Origin: an uncultured Bacteroides sp.
Lineage (GTDB): Bacteria > Bacteroidota > Bacteroidia > Bacteroidales > Bacteroidaceae
DNA: 64,000 nt
Assembly: GCA_949288715.1 (NCBI GenBank)
Contig: CASELH010000021.1
Location: 29,142 to 93,141 of the forward strand
Reading direction: 5' to 3'
The notes beneath the pieces were generated by a model that was not told the origin of the DNA, did no database searches, and saw only the letters and a program-made list of their open reading frames with translations. The stretch's first letter is position 1; each line of letters opens with the position of its first letter. Shown here one piece after another: positions 26,503 to 34,498 of the stretch. A program made the position numbers and the translations under genes.

Positions 26503-27027
26503 ATGGATAAGCAAAAAGTACACATCAGGGCAGTGAAGCCGGAAGATATTCCTGCCATAACACAGATTTATAATGAATACATTCTGCACAGTGTGGCCTC
26601 TTTCGAGGTGGAGGCAGTGACAGAGGCCGAGATGTTGCGCCGTATGCAGGGCATTGTGCCTGCCTGTCCTTACTTTGTGGCAGAGGTCGATGGCAAGGTG
26701 GCGGGCTATTGCTATGCCCACCCGTGGAAAGAACGTCCTGCTTATTGCCATACGTTGGAGACAACCATTTACTTGGCGCCTGCCTATACAGGCAAGGGCA
26801 TAGGCCGGTTGCTGATGGAGCGCCTCATGGCGGAGTGTCGCGCGATGCCCGGTTGCCATGCCTTGGTGGCTTGCATCACGGCGGAAAACGAAGCCAGTTG
26901 TGCCCTCCACCGCAAGCTGGGCTTCCAGCAAGTGTCGTGCTTCAAGGCTGTGGGGCGCAAGTTCGGGCGATGGCTCGATGTAGTAGACTACGAGTTTGTG
27001 TACTCGGAAACTTTGCCGGCAGAATAA
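26503..27027 (+). CDS. GNAT-family N-acetyltransferase (phosphinothricin/methionine-sulfone type)
   Basis: The 174-residue protein fits the PAT/MddA group of acetyl-CoA-dependent N-acetyltransferases: VHIRAVKPEDIPAITQIYNEYI at the start, VAGYCYAHPWKERPAYCHTLETTIYLAP in the middle, the acetyl-CoA loop YTGKGIGRLLMERL (about residues 91-104), and ACITAENEASCALHRKLGFQQV with KFGRWLDVVDYE at the end. Such enzymes acetylate the amino group of phosphinothricin or oxidised methionine analogues. The natural substrate here is unknown. It is inserted between the LysR regulator and the YeiH exporter and follows a foldback element. Confidence 0.85.
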   Translation: MDKQKVHIRAVKPEDIPAITQIYNEYILHSVASFEVEAVTEAEMLRRMQGIVPACPYFVAEVDGKVAGYCYAHPWKERPAYCHTLETTIYLAPAYTGKGIGRLLMERLMAECRAMPGCHALVACITAENEASCALHRKLGFQQVSCFKAVGRKFGRWLDVVDYEFVYSETLPAE

Positions 27028-27057
27028 CTTTAGGTTATAGCCTATAGGGAGAAACGA

Positions 27058-27089
27058 TTGGCGTATCTGCGTGTCCTGCCTTATCTTTG
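27058..27089 (+). promoter_or_regulatory. Promoter for the YeiH exporter gene
   Basis: TTG (27058-27060) and TATCTTTG (27082-27089) are 21 bp apart, matching the Bacteroides -33/-7 promoter. The transcript would have a leader of about 45 bases before the ATG at 27139. This means yeiH can be transcribed separately from the GNAT gene. Confidence 0.6.
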
Positions 27090-27138
27090 CACCCGCAAAA
27101 AAACGGAAATATTAAAACGAACATAAAGGTAAAGACGT

Positions 27139-28128
27139 ATGATGACAATGTTGCAAGCGCGCAGAAAAGCAATCTATGTAGGGTTGGTAGCCCTGCTTCT
27201 GATATTCCTGTTGTTGGACTATGTGCCCGGTCTGTCGGCCTATGCCGCGTGGGTCACTCCGCCGGTAGCTCTGTTTCTGGGGTTGGCTTTCGCCTTGGTG
27301 TGCGGGCAGGCACATCCCAGGTTCAATAAAAAAATGTCCAAGTACTTGTTGCAATACTCCGTGGTAGGGCTTGGCTTCGGCATGAACCTGCACGCCTCGC
27401 TGGCTTCGGGCCGTGAGGGCATGGAGTTTACCATCCTGTCGGTCTTCGGCACCCTGCTGATAGGCTGGGTGATAGGGCGTAAGCTGCTGAAGGTGGGTCG
27501 CGACACGTCGTACCTCATCAGTTCGGGTACTGCCATTTGCGGCGGCAGTGCCATTGCGGCAGTAGGTCCTGTGCTGCGGGCCAAGGATAGCGACATGTCG
27601 GTGGCACTGGGCACCATCTTCGTGCTCAATGCCATTGCCCTGTTCATCTTCCCCGTTGTCGGCCATGCGCTGGGCATGAGCCAGCAAGACTTTGGCACAT
27701 GGGCAGCCATTGCCATCCACGACACCAGCTCGGTGGTGGGCGCGGGGGCGGCCTATGGAGAAGAAGCGCTACGCGTGGCCACCACCATCAAGCTGACCCG
27801 CGCGTTGTGGATTATTCCCGTAGCCATCCTCACCTCGTTCATCTTCAAAAGCAAAGGGCAGCGTGTCAGCATCCCCTGGTTCATCTTCTTCTTTATCCTC
27901 GCCATGGTGTTCAACACCTATGTGCTTGGCACCTCCGCCACGGGCATTGCCATTGGCAATGGCATCAACGACCTTGCCCGCAAGATGCTGACCGTTACGC
28001 TGTTCTTCATTGGCGCCTCCCTGTCGCGCGACGTGCTTCGCACCGTAGGCCTCCGTCCGCTGGTGCAGGGCGTACTGCTGTGGGTGGTCATCAGCCTGGG
28101 CACGCTGGGGTACATCTATTGGCGGTGA
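27139..28128 (+). CDS. yeiH: YeiH-family putative sulfate/sulfite exporter (UPF0324)
   Basis: The 329-residue protein is an inner membrane protein with about ten hydrophobic segments. It carries the family signature GTAICGGSAIAAVGPVL (about residues 131-147) and HDTSSVVGAGAAYGEEAL further on. The short Arg/Lys-containing N-terminus (MMTMLQARRKAIYVG) suits a cytoplasmic start. Families of this kind are annotated as putative sulfate exporters on indirect evidence; the substrate is not proven here. A Bacteroides-type promoter precedes it, and a LysR gene of the YeiE type lies 1 kb upstream. A foldback element begins 2 bp after its stop. Confidence 0.85.
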   Translation: MMTMLQARRKAIYVGLVALLLIFLLLDYVPGLSAYAAWVTPPVALFLGLAFALVCGQAHPRFNKKMSKYLLQYSVVGLGFGMNLHASLASGREGMEFTILSVFGTLLIGWVIGRKLLKVGRDTSYLISSGTAICGGSAIAAVGPVLRAKDSDMSVALGTIFVLNAIALFIFPVVGHALGMSQQDFGTWAAIAIHDTSSVVGAGAAYGEEALRVATTIKLTRALWIIPVAILTSFIFKSKGQRVSIPWFIFFFILAMVFNTYVLGTSATGIAIGNGINDLARKMLTVTLFFIGASLSRDVLRTVGLRPLVQGVLLWVVISLGTLGYIYWR

Positions 28129-28130
28129 GG

Positions 28131-28378
28131 TAAATGGGAATTTAACTATGTGTTTACGATGGCACGCAGATGACGCAGACGGGCGCAGATGACCGCAGAT
28201 TCTTAAGGGCTGCGCCATGTATCTGTCATTCTGAACACAGTGAAGAATCTCCTATTATGTGAGAGATGCTTCACTAACGTTCAGCATGACGAAAAGAAAA
28301 AATCTGCGTAAATCTGCGCTCGTCTGCGTCATCTGCGTGCCAACAAAATGCACAACGCAGCCCGCTAAATTATCATTT
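28131..28378. repeat. Foldback element B (248 bp), near-identical partial copy at 63855
   Basis: Bounded by TAAATGGGAATTTA (28131) and TAAATTATCATTT (28366-28378), this element folds back over most of its length. CACGCAGATGACGCAGACG and GCGCAGATGACCGCAGATT on the left pair with AATCTGCGTAAATCTGCGCTCG and TCTGCGTCATCTGCGTGCC on the right. An inner pair is TCATTCTGAACACAGTGAAG / CTTCACTAACGTTCAGCATGA. The first 145 bp recur at 63855-64000 with only a handful of differences. No coding capacity is seen. Confidence 0.85.
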
Positions 28379-28453
28379 GCTTTAACAATATTCCCTATCT
28401 TTCCAGGCTATTTCCCCCATTCTCTACCGTATCTTGTCCGTATTTCCTACGGT

Positions 28454-28526
28454 CCACCTCCGACCTAATACGCCGATGGATTATCGGACTTGTGTCGGAC
28501 TTGTATCGGAGGAGAGTCGGAGGTGG
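28454..28526. repeat. Inverted repeat with internal TCGGACTTGT direct repeats
   Basis: CCACCTCCGAC (28454-28464) and GTCGGAGGTGG (28516-28526) form an 11-bp perfect inverted repeat. Between them TCGGACTTGT occurs twice in tandem, followed by the partial copy ATCGGAGG. It lies in the 534-bp gene-free stretch between foldback element B and the sigma factor gene. Apart from this and a possible -7 element that stretch shows nothing I recognise. Confidence 0.6.
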
Positions 28527-28785
28527 TACGTAGTTGAAGTGTGTTTGTTGCGGCAATATATTGAATTATAGGTGGTTACGCATGTTTATCGGGATGTTTT
28601 TTGTAAGAAAAAGAGAATTATAGAAGTTTTTCATGTAAGTATTTTTGCTATTGTGCTGTGAGTAATGTCTGAATTTTAATATGTTTACATTCCAAAGAGG
28701 ATAACGGTAGTGCATAGCGGTTACTTCGGTTGTGGCTTGCTGAAGTATTTTGGAGAGAGCAGCAAATAATTTACCCTTTTTTATA

Positions 28786-28793
28786 TAACTTTG
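28786..28793 (+). promoter_or_regulatory. Candidate -7 element for the ECF sigma gene
   Basis: TAACTTTG matches TAnnTTTG and would give a leader of roughly 110 bases to the chosen start at 28913. No good -33 element is seen, so confidence is low. Confidence 0.35.
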
Positions 28794-28912
28794 CCTTGCA
28801 TAATGTGCATGGCGGTTCTATGCGCGGCCTGTTTACCATGATAACAACCATGAACCTTCCACTCCTTATGCTTGAAGATAATAAGATAATACCAAATGTA
28901 GAAAAGTCCATC

Positions 28913-29485
28913 ATGTCTGCGGTTAAAAAACGAATAGACGAACACAAGTTAGTCCTCCGGTTGACAGAAGGAGATGAAGCCGCTTTCTGCGAATTGTATG
29001 CCATGTACAAAAGCCGGTTGATTTTTTTTGCCATGCGTTTCCTTAAGTCGCGCGAGTGTGCCGAAGATGTCTTCCAGGAAGTTTTCATACACATTTGGCA
29101 AAGCCGTCGGTTTATCGACCCCAATGCTTCATTTTCATCTTATTTATATACGATTGTCCGTAATCGGGTGTTGAACCAACTTCGTGACTTGGAAAATCAT
29201 GACAAGCTGAAATCCCAGATACTGTCGCAAGCGGTGGATTGCAACAATGATGTGAAAGATTATATATTAGCCAATGATTTGCAAGACTTGTTATCGGTCG
29301 CTTTGCAGCAACTCACGGCACGGCAACGTGAAATTTTCCGGATGAGCCGTGAGGAGCAGATGTCGCACCGGGAGATAGCCGAGGCTTTGGGCATTTCGGT
29401 ATACACTGTGCAAGAGCATATCACGTCTTCACTCCGCATCTTGCGTGCCTATTTGCAAAAGTATTCGGCCATGGGGCAGACTTGA
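28913..29485 (+). CDS. ECF-type RNA polymerase sigma factor
   Basis: The chosen start (MSAVKKRIDEHKLVLRLTEGDEAAF) gives 190 residues, the usual length for Bacteroidales ECF sigma factors. The frame is open further upstream, with ATGs at 28820, 28835, 28850 and others, but those residues do not resemble the family. Region 2 is visible as LIFFAMRFLKSRECAEDVFQEVFIHIWQSR and region 4 as LTARQREIFRMSREEQMSHREIAEALGISVYTVQEHI. With the FecR-type anti-sigma gene 148 bp downstream and an STN-domain SusC after that, it forms the standard trans-envelope signalling set: substrate binding at SusC releases sigma, which then transcribes the susC operon. Confidence 0.9.
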   Translation: MSAVKKRIDEHKLVLRLTEGDEAAFCELYAMYKSRLIFFAMRFLKSRECAEDVFQEVFIHIWQSRRFIDPNASFSSYLYTIVRNRVLNQLRDLENHDKLKSQILSQAVDCNNDVKDYILANDLQDLLSVALQQLTARQREIFRMSREEQMSHREIAEALGISVYTVQEHITSSLRILRAYLQKYSAMGQT

Positions 29486-29633
29486 TTCTGCTGTTAATTT
29501 GCTTGGATTGCTGGCAATGACTGCTAAAGTTTCCTAAATGCTCCCCCGGTAAGTACGGGTTGTTGTGTATTATTCATAAGGATGTAATAAGAAAGACATA
29601 GAATTGTAATGTGTTTATATTCTGATTTTGATT

Positions 29634-30620
29634 ATGGAGAAGAATAAAAAAATACAGTTTTGGCAACGCTATATAGACGGTCTGTATACGGCTGAAGATG
29701 TGGAAGAGTTGCGGAAGATGGAGCGGGATTCGCCTGCCGACGAATGGTTGGACGATGTAGCCAAAGAGGTATGGGAAGAGTCGGCCTTGCTGCCGCCTGA
29801 TACAGACGTGGAGCGTGAAAGGCACAAGGAGGAAGCGCGTCGGCTGTTACGGCGAATCAACCGGGACAGAAAAACGCTTTTCCGCCGGTGGGCCATTGCC
29901 TTAACCGGCGTGGCAGCCATGATTTGTTTGGTATGGGGCGGGCTGAAGTATTGGCATGTCGATAGCGGACAAAGTGTGATGTGGTTGGTCGCTGCCACTT
30001 CGTATGGTGAGCAGAAAGAAGTTATCCTGCCGGACAGCACGCGCTTGATATTGAATGCTTGTTCACAAGTCCGTTATCCCGACCGTTTTGTGGGGGAAAG
30101 CCGTAAGGTAGAGTTGGAGGGAGAAGGTTACTTCCAAGTAACGCACCGCGACGAACAGCCCTTTATTGTGGCCACTCAGGCTTTTGATGTGCTTGTACTG
30201 GGCACTTGCTTCAATGTGAAAGCCTATGCGCCGGATGAAATTGTATCCGTAGATGTGGAAAGCGGCAAGGTGCAGGTGGATTTGCCGGAAGCGATGATGC
30301 GCTTGAAGGCCGACGAGCAGATTTTGATTAACAGGCTTTCTGGCGAATACCGCAAGCAACACCATGAGCAAGACGTTGCTGTATGGCGGAATGGTGGATT
30401 GCGTTTCGATGCTACGCCCATCCGCGATGTGGCGAAGGTATTGGAGCGCCGCTACAATTGCCGCATCACCTTTGCTGCCGGCCAAGAGTTCGATAACTTT
30501 ATTTCCGGCGAACATGACAACCAAAGCCTGGAAGTGGTACTTCAATCCATAGAGTTCGTCAGTGGCATACACTACCGTGTCAACGGAAATCAAGTACTTT
30601 TATATAAAAATCCCCAATAG
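29634..30620 (+). CDS. FecR-family anti-sigma factor
   Basis: The 328-residue protein has a cytoplasmic N-terminal part (about 1-80; FWQRYIDGLYTAEDVEELRKMERDSP), one membrane segment (WAIALTGVAAMICLVWGGL, about 85-103) and a periplasmic FecR domain (SYGEQKEVILPDSTRLILNACSQVRYPDRF, VELEGEGYFQVTHRDEQPFIVAT, FDVLVLGTCFNVKAY). A C-terminal STN-like DUF4974 part follows (LRFDATPIRDVAKVLERRYNCRITFA). It holds the ECF sigma factor inactive until the SusC STN domain engages its periplasmic domain. I chose the ATG at 29634 instead of the TTG two codons earlier. It is co-directional with sigma and susC. Confidence 0.92.
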   Translation: MEKNKKIQFWQRYIDGLYTAEDVEELRKMERDSPADEWLDDVAKEVWEESALLPPDTDVERERHKEEARRLLRRINRDRKTLFRRWAIALTGVAAMICLVWGGLKYWHVDSGQSVMWLVAATSYGEQKEVILPDSTRLILNACSQVRYPDRFVGESRKVELEGEGYFQVTHRDEQPFIVATQAFDVLVLGTCFNVKAYAPDEIVSVDVESGKVQVDLPEAMMRLKADEQILINRLSGEYRKQHHEQDVAVWRNGGLRFDATPIRDVAKVLERRYNCRITFAAGQEFDNFISGEHDNQSLEVVLQSIEFVSGIHYRVNGNQVLLYKNPQ

Positions 30621-30964
30621 CAACATGGTTGAGGAAGGCCTGCTCTGGCATTACATAACGATGTATGTATAAAAAATGTTAACCGTCCCCCTGTACTTCC
30701 TTTCGGGTGTGTATTACAGGCAAAGGCTCCTATTGCAAAATGGCTACAGGAGTTTTCATTATTGTCTAACTAAAAAAGGAATTATATGAGAGCAGAGACT
30801 TAAATCTACTACAAAAAATAGAGGCAACTCCAAGAGCTACCTCTATACGTGTTGCAAATGTTTCCCGTCATTCATCCGTTTCGACACTCGTATGTATAAT
30901 CGGGGATAACATTGTGCCCTTTGTTTCTAATAATTTAATTAAACCATTAAAAACGTACAAAGTT
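30621..30964 (+). other. 344-bp leader region upstream of the second susC
   Basis: No gene is visible between fecR and susC. The stretch contains two small hairpins: CTCCT/AGGAG around 30727-30753, and AGAGG/CCTCT around 30821-30844. An A+T-rich run leads to the susC ATG. No TAnnTTTG element is evident, which would fit dependence on the ECF sigma factor instead of the housekeeping one; that is inference. Confidence 0.45.
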
Positions 30965-33900
30965 ATGAATTATCTTTCGTCGTGGAAGAAGAAAAATAGA
31001 AATGTAAATTCATTTTTAGTTTTTTTGCTATTTGTATGTATATCCATTGCACCCGTGTGTGCACAGGAACAACATACTGAACGAATCACGCTGAATGTGG
31101 AGAATGCTGACCTGGAGCAGGTCTTGAAAGAGATAAGCAAGCAGACAGGCTTAAAGTTTTTCTATGATCAAGGCGTAGTGGACCGCTCGCCCAGCGTAAC
31201 TATTCAGGTAGACAACGCTTCCGTTGCATCGGTTTTAGACAAGGTATCCACACAAACCGGACTAAGTTTCAATAGGAATCAAAATACAATTACGGTAGGC
31301 CAACCCAAAGCAGGTACTACGCCCGATACAGCCCCTAAGTTGAGAACCTTGAAGGGGCAAGTGGTCGATGCTTCCGGCATGTCGGTTATTGGCGCTAATG
31401 TGCTTGTCAAGGGAACTACTAATGGTGTGATAACCGATGTAGATGGAAACTATACATTACAGAATGTACCTGAAGACGCAAAAATACAGATTTCTTATAT
31501 AGGTTATCAGACCATAGAGTTTGCTGCTAGTGACCCTAAACTGGCAAGAGTGGCTTTGGCCGAAGATTCTGAGATGCTGGATGAGATCGTCGTAGTAGGC
31601 TATGGAGTACAGCGTAAAAGAGACGTTACTACTTCCATATCATCCATGAAAGCGAGTGAATTGGCGGTTCCTGTGTCGAGTGTAGATCAGGCGATTGTGG
31701 GGAAAATGGCAGGTGTACAAGTGACGCAACCTAATGGTATTCCAGGTGGTGGTTTGACCATTAAAGTAAGAGGCAGCGGCAGTATTACGGCTGGTACGGA
31801 GCCGCTGTATGTGGTTGACGGCTTCCCTATGTCTACTGAAGCAGGTGATGGAACCGGCCAGAAGGTGTCTCCTCTGAGTACCATTAATATGAACGACATT
31901 GAGTCGATAGAAGTGCTGAAAGATGCTTCTGCAGCTGCTATTTATGGTTCTCGTGGTGCCAATGGCGTGGTGATTATAACAACAAAAAGAGGCAAAGAGG
32001 GTAAAGACATGAAACCTACTATTCAATATGATGGCTATGTAGGTTTCCAGCAGCGCACGAAAAAGATTGATATGCTGAATGCTTATGAGTATGCGCAGTT
32101 GTCGTATGATGCACATAATAATGCTTATTTGGATCTTTTGGCCAGTAAGGGATTGGAAGGAAGCATAACGGACACCAATGAAGAACGCAATGTAAAGTTG
32201 GGAAATAAACCGGATGTCGTGAATCAGGCTTATTTGTTGCCACCCGAGATTATGCCTTATATTAACGGTGAAAAGGGCTTGACAGACACGGATTGGCAAG
32301 ATGAAGTGATGAGAACTGCAGTGACGCATAGTCACAATCTCTCTTTGTCTGGCGGGAATCAGTCAGTAAGATATTTTATTTCGGGTAATTATGCCCGGGA
32401 AGAAGGCATTGTTATCGGGTCGGATTTCAGGCAGATGGGTGCCCGTGGTAAGGTAGATGTTAATTATAAGAAGTTTGCGTTTGGTACTAATCTGTCTTTT
32501 AATCATTCCCTTTATGACATTGTGCCTACAGAGGACCGCTTTAAGGAGGAAACGATTGTGGCCTCGGCTTTGGCCATGTCTCCTATAATGCCGGTTTATA
32601 ATGCTGACGGCTCTTATAATTTTGATCAATACAGGTGGCAATATGCCCAGCCGCAGATTGTGAATCCGGTGGCTCTGGCTAACGAGAAAAAAGACCAGAT
32701 GAAACGTTATCGTTTTTTGGGCAATGCTTATGGGGAGTATGAATTGCTTGACGGCTTGAAGTTCAGGACAAGTTTTGGTGTGGACTTTAACAGCTATAGC
32801 CGTTCTTATTATCGTCCGTCTACATTGCCTACCTCATTGAATCCTACGCCACCTTCTATTCCGGAAGGCACTAAGCGGGATAAGAATCTGCTGAATTGGA
32901 TTTGGGAAAATACGTTGTCTTACAATAAAACATTCCACAAGAATCATCAGGTTTCTGCTGTAGCAGGCTGGTCTGCACAGAAAGAATCGGTGAATTCTTC
33001 TCTGATTTCCGGTACAGGTTATCCCAATGACTTGGTGCATACAGTTAATGCAGCTACTTCTATTACCGATTGGGATGCAACGGCTTATGAGTGGTCTTTA
33101 TTGTCTGCTTTGGCACGTGTGCAATATTCTTATAAAGGGAAATACATGCTTTCTGGTGCTTTGAGAGCTGATGCGTCATCTCGTTTCGGACAGAATAACC
33201 GCTGGGGTACCTTCCCCTCTGTTTCTGCTGGGTGGTATGTGAGTGAGGAAGATTTTATGAAAGCAACATCTTCTTGGCTGACATCATTGAAACTGCGTGC
33301 CAGCTATGGCGTCAGCGGCAATTTTAACATTGGTAATTATGAGTATTATGCTCTTTTAGGGCAGGCTAATTATGTATTGGGCAAAGGAGAAGGTGCATTG
33401 TCTAATGGATTGTATCCTTCGACGGCAGGGAATCCGGATTTAGGTTGGGAAAAAACTGCTATGTTCAACTTCGGTTTAGAATTTGGCTTGTTTGATATGC
33501 TGACGTTTGAACTGGATGTTTATACTAGTACTACCAGTGATATGCTGTTGGATGTGCCAGTAGCCGAATTCTCAGGTTTTAGTACTGTACCGATGAATAT
33601 TGGTAAGGTTAAGAATAAAGGTGTTGAGTTCTCTTTATTTACCACCAATACATGGGGTGATTTTACGTGGAATAATCGTTTTAATATTTCGGCTAATAGA
33701 AATGAAGTGGTAGACTTGGGCGGAGTTGATGAAATGATTACGACACAAGAAAGTGTGACTTTTATAACCAAAGTAGGCGAGCCGATCGGTAATTATTATA
33801 CGTTGGTAACCGATGGCGTTTTTGCCAATCAAGCGGAGATTGATAATTCTCAAGACCCGGATATTACTAAACGGGAGCATGCCCATGTAAGTGGGGCTAA

Positions 33901-34486
33901 ACCTGGAGATTTCCGTTTCAAGGATATGGATGGCAATGGGGAAATTGATGAAAATGACCGGACTATTACGGGAAACTACATGCCTGATTTTACTTATGGT
34001 TTTTCTACAGAATTAATGTATAAGAATGTCGATTTGTCTGTATCGTTACAGGGTGTGCAAGGTAATGAGATAGCTAACATATTCCGCCGTTACATCAATA
34101 ATATGGAAGGCGGTGGGAACTGTCAGGTCGATGCTTTAGACCGTTGGAAATCTGAAAGTAATCCTGGAAGCGGGCAAGTAGTAAGGGCTAATAGAAGTGC
34201 CACAGGAATGAATGGGACAACATCAACCTGGCACATAGAGGATGGCTCTTATTTGCGCATAAAGAATATAACTTTGGGTTATACTTTGCCGGAAAAATGG
34301 TTGGCTAAGTCCGGAATCAATAGGGCACGCATCTACTTTTCGTCACAAAACCCCTTTACTTTTACAAAATATAGCGGGTATAATCCGGAAGTGAATATGA
34401 AAGGAACTTCTCTTACTCCGGGTATTGATTATGGAACTTATCCATTGGCTAAATCGTTTGTATTTGGATTGAATGTAACTTTTTAA
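30965..34486 (+). CDS. SusC/RagA-family TonB-linked importer with N-terminal STN signalling domain
   Basis: From the ATG at 30965 the protein has 1173 residues. After a signal sequence (VNSFLVFLLFVCISIAPVCA) comes an STN domain (about 40-115; ERITLNVENADLEQVLKEIS, TGLKFFYDQGVV). Then follow the carboxypeptidase-like domain (LKGQVVDASGMSVIGANVLVKGTTNG), the TonB box DEIVVVGYGVQRKRDVTTSI, the plug (IKVRGSGSITAGTEPLYVVDG, IEVLKDASAAAIYGSRGANGVVIITTKRG) and the barrel, ending FVFGLNVTF. The STN domain is the signalling module that talks to the FecR protein encoded just upstream. The codon and base composition look clearly A+T-richer than in the SusC at 6.5-9.6 kb. The substrate is inferred from downstream genes to be a glycerophosphate-containing compound. 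Confidence 0.95.
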   Translation: MNYLSSWKKKNRNVNSFLVFLLFVCISIAPVCAQEQHTERITLNVENADLEQVLKEISKQTGLKFFYDQGVVDRSPSVTIQVDNASVASVLDKVSTQTGLSFNRNQNTITVGQPKAGTTPDTAPKLRTLKGQVVDASGMSVIGANVLVKGTTNGVITDVDGNYTLQNVPEDAKIQISYIGYQTIEFAASDPKLARVALAEDSEMLDEIVVVGYGVQRKRDVTTSISSMKASELAVPVSSVDQAIVGKMAGVQVTQPNGIPGGGLTIKVRGSGSITAGTEPLYVVDGFPMSTEAGDGTGQKVSPLSTINMNDIESIEVLKDASAAAIYGSRGANGVVIITTKRGKEGKDMKPTIQYDGYVGFQQRTKKIDMLNAYEYAQLSYDAHNNAYLDLLASKGLEGSITDTNEERNVKLGNKPDVVNQAYLLPPEIMPYINGEKGLTDTDWQDEVMRTAVTHSHNLSLSGGNQSVRYFISGNYAREEGIVIGSDFRQMGARGKVDVNYKKFAFGTNLSFNHSLYDIVPTEDRFKEETIVASALAMSPIMPVYNADGSYNFDQYRWQYAQPQIVNPVALANEKKDQMKRYRFLGNAYGEYELLDGLKFRTSFGVDFNSYSRSYYRPSTLPTSLNPTPPSIPEGTKRDKNLLNWIWENTLSYNKTFHKNHQVSAVAGWSAQKESVNSSLISGTGYPNDLVHTVNAATSITDWDATAYEWSLLSALARVQYSYKGKYMLSGALRADASSRFGQNNRWGTFPSVSAGWYVSEEDFMKATSSWLTSLKLRASYGVSGNFNIGNYEYYALLGQANYVLGKGEGALSNGLYPSTAGNPDLGWEKTAMFNFGLEFGLFDMLTFELDVYTSTTSDMLLDVPVAEFSGFSTVPMNIGKVKNKGVEFSLFTTNTWGDFTWNNRFNISANRNEVVDLGGVDEMITTQESVTFITKVGEPIGNYYTLVTDGVFANQAEIDNSQDPDITKREHAHVSGAKPGDFRFKDMDGNGEIDENDRTITGNYMPDFTYGFSTELMYKNVDLSVSLQGVQGNEIANIFRRYINNMEGGGNCQVDALDRWKSESNPGSGQVVRANRSATGMNGTTSTWHIEDGSYLRIKNITLGYTLPEKWLAKSGINRARIYFSSQNPFTFTKYSGYNPEVNMKGTSLTPGIDYGTYPLAKSFVFGLNVTF

Positions 34487-34498
34487 AGTTGAAAGACT

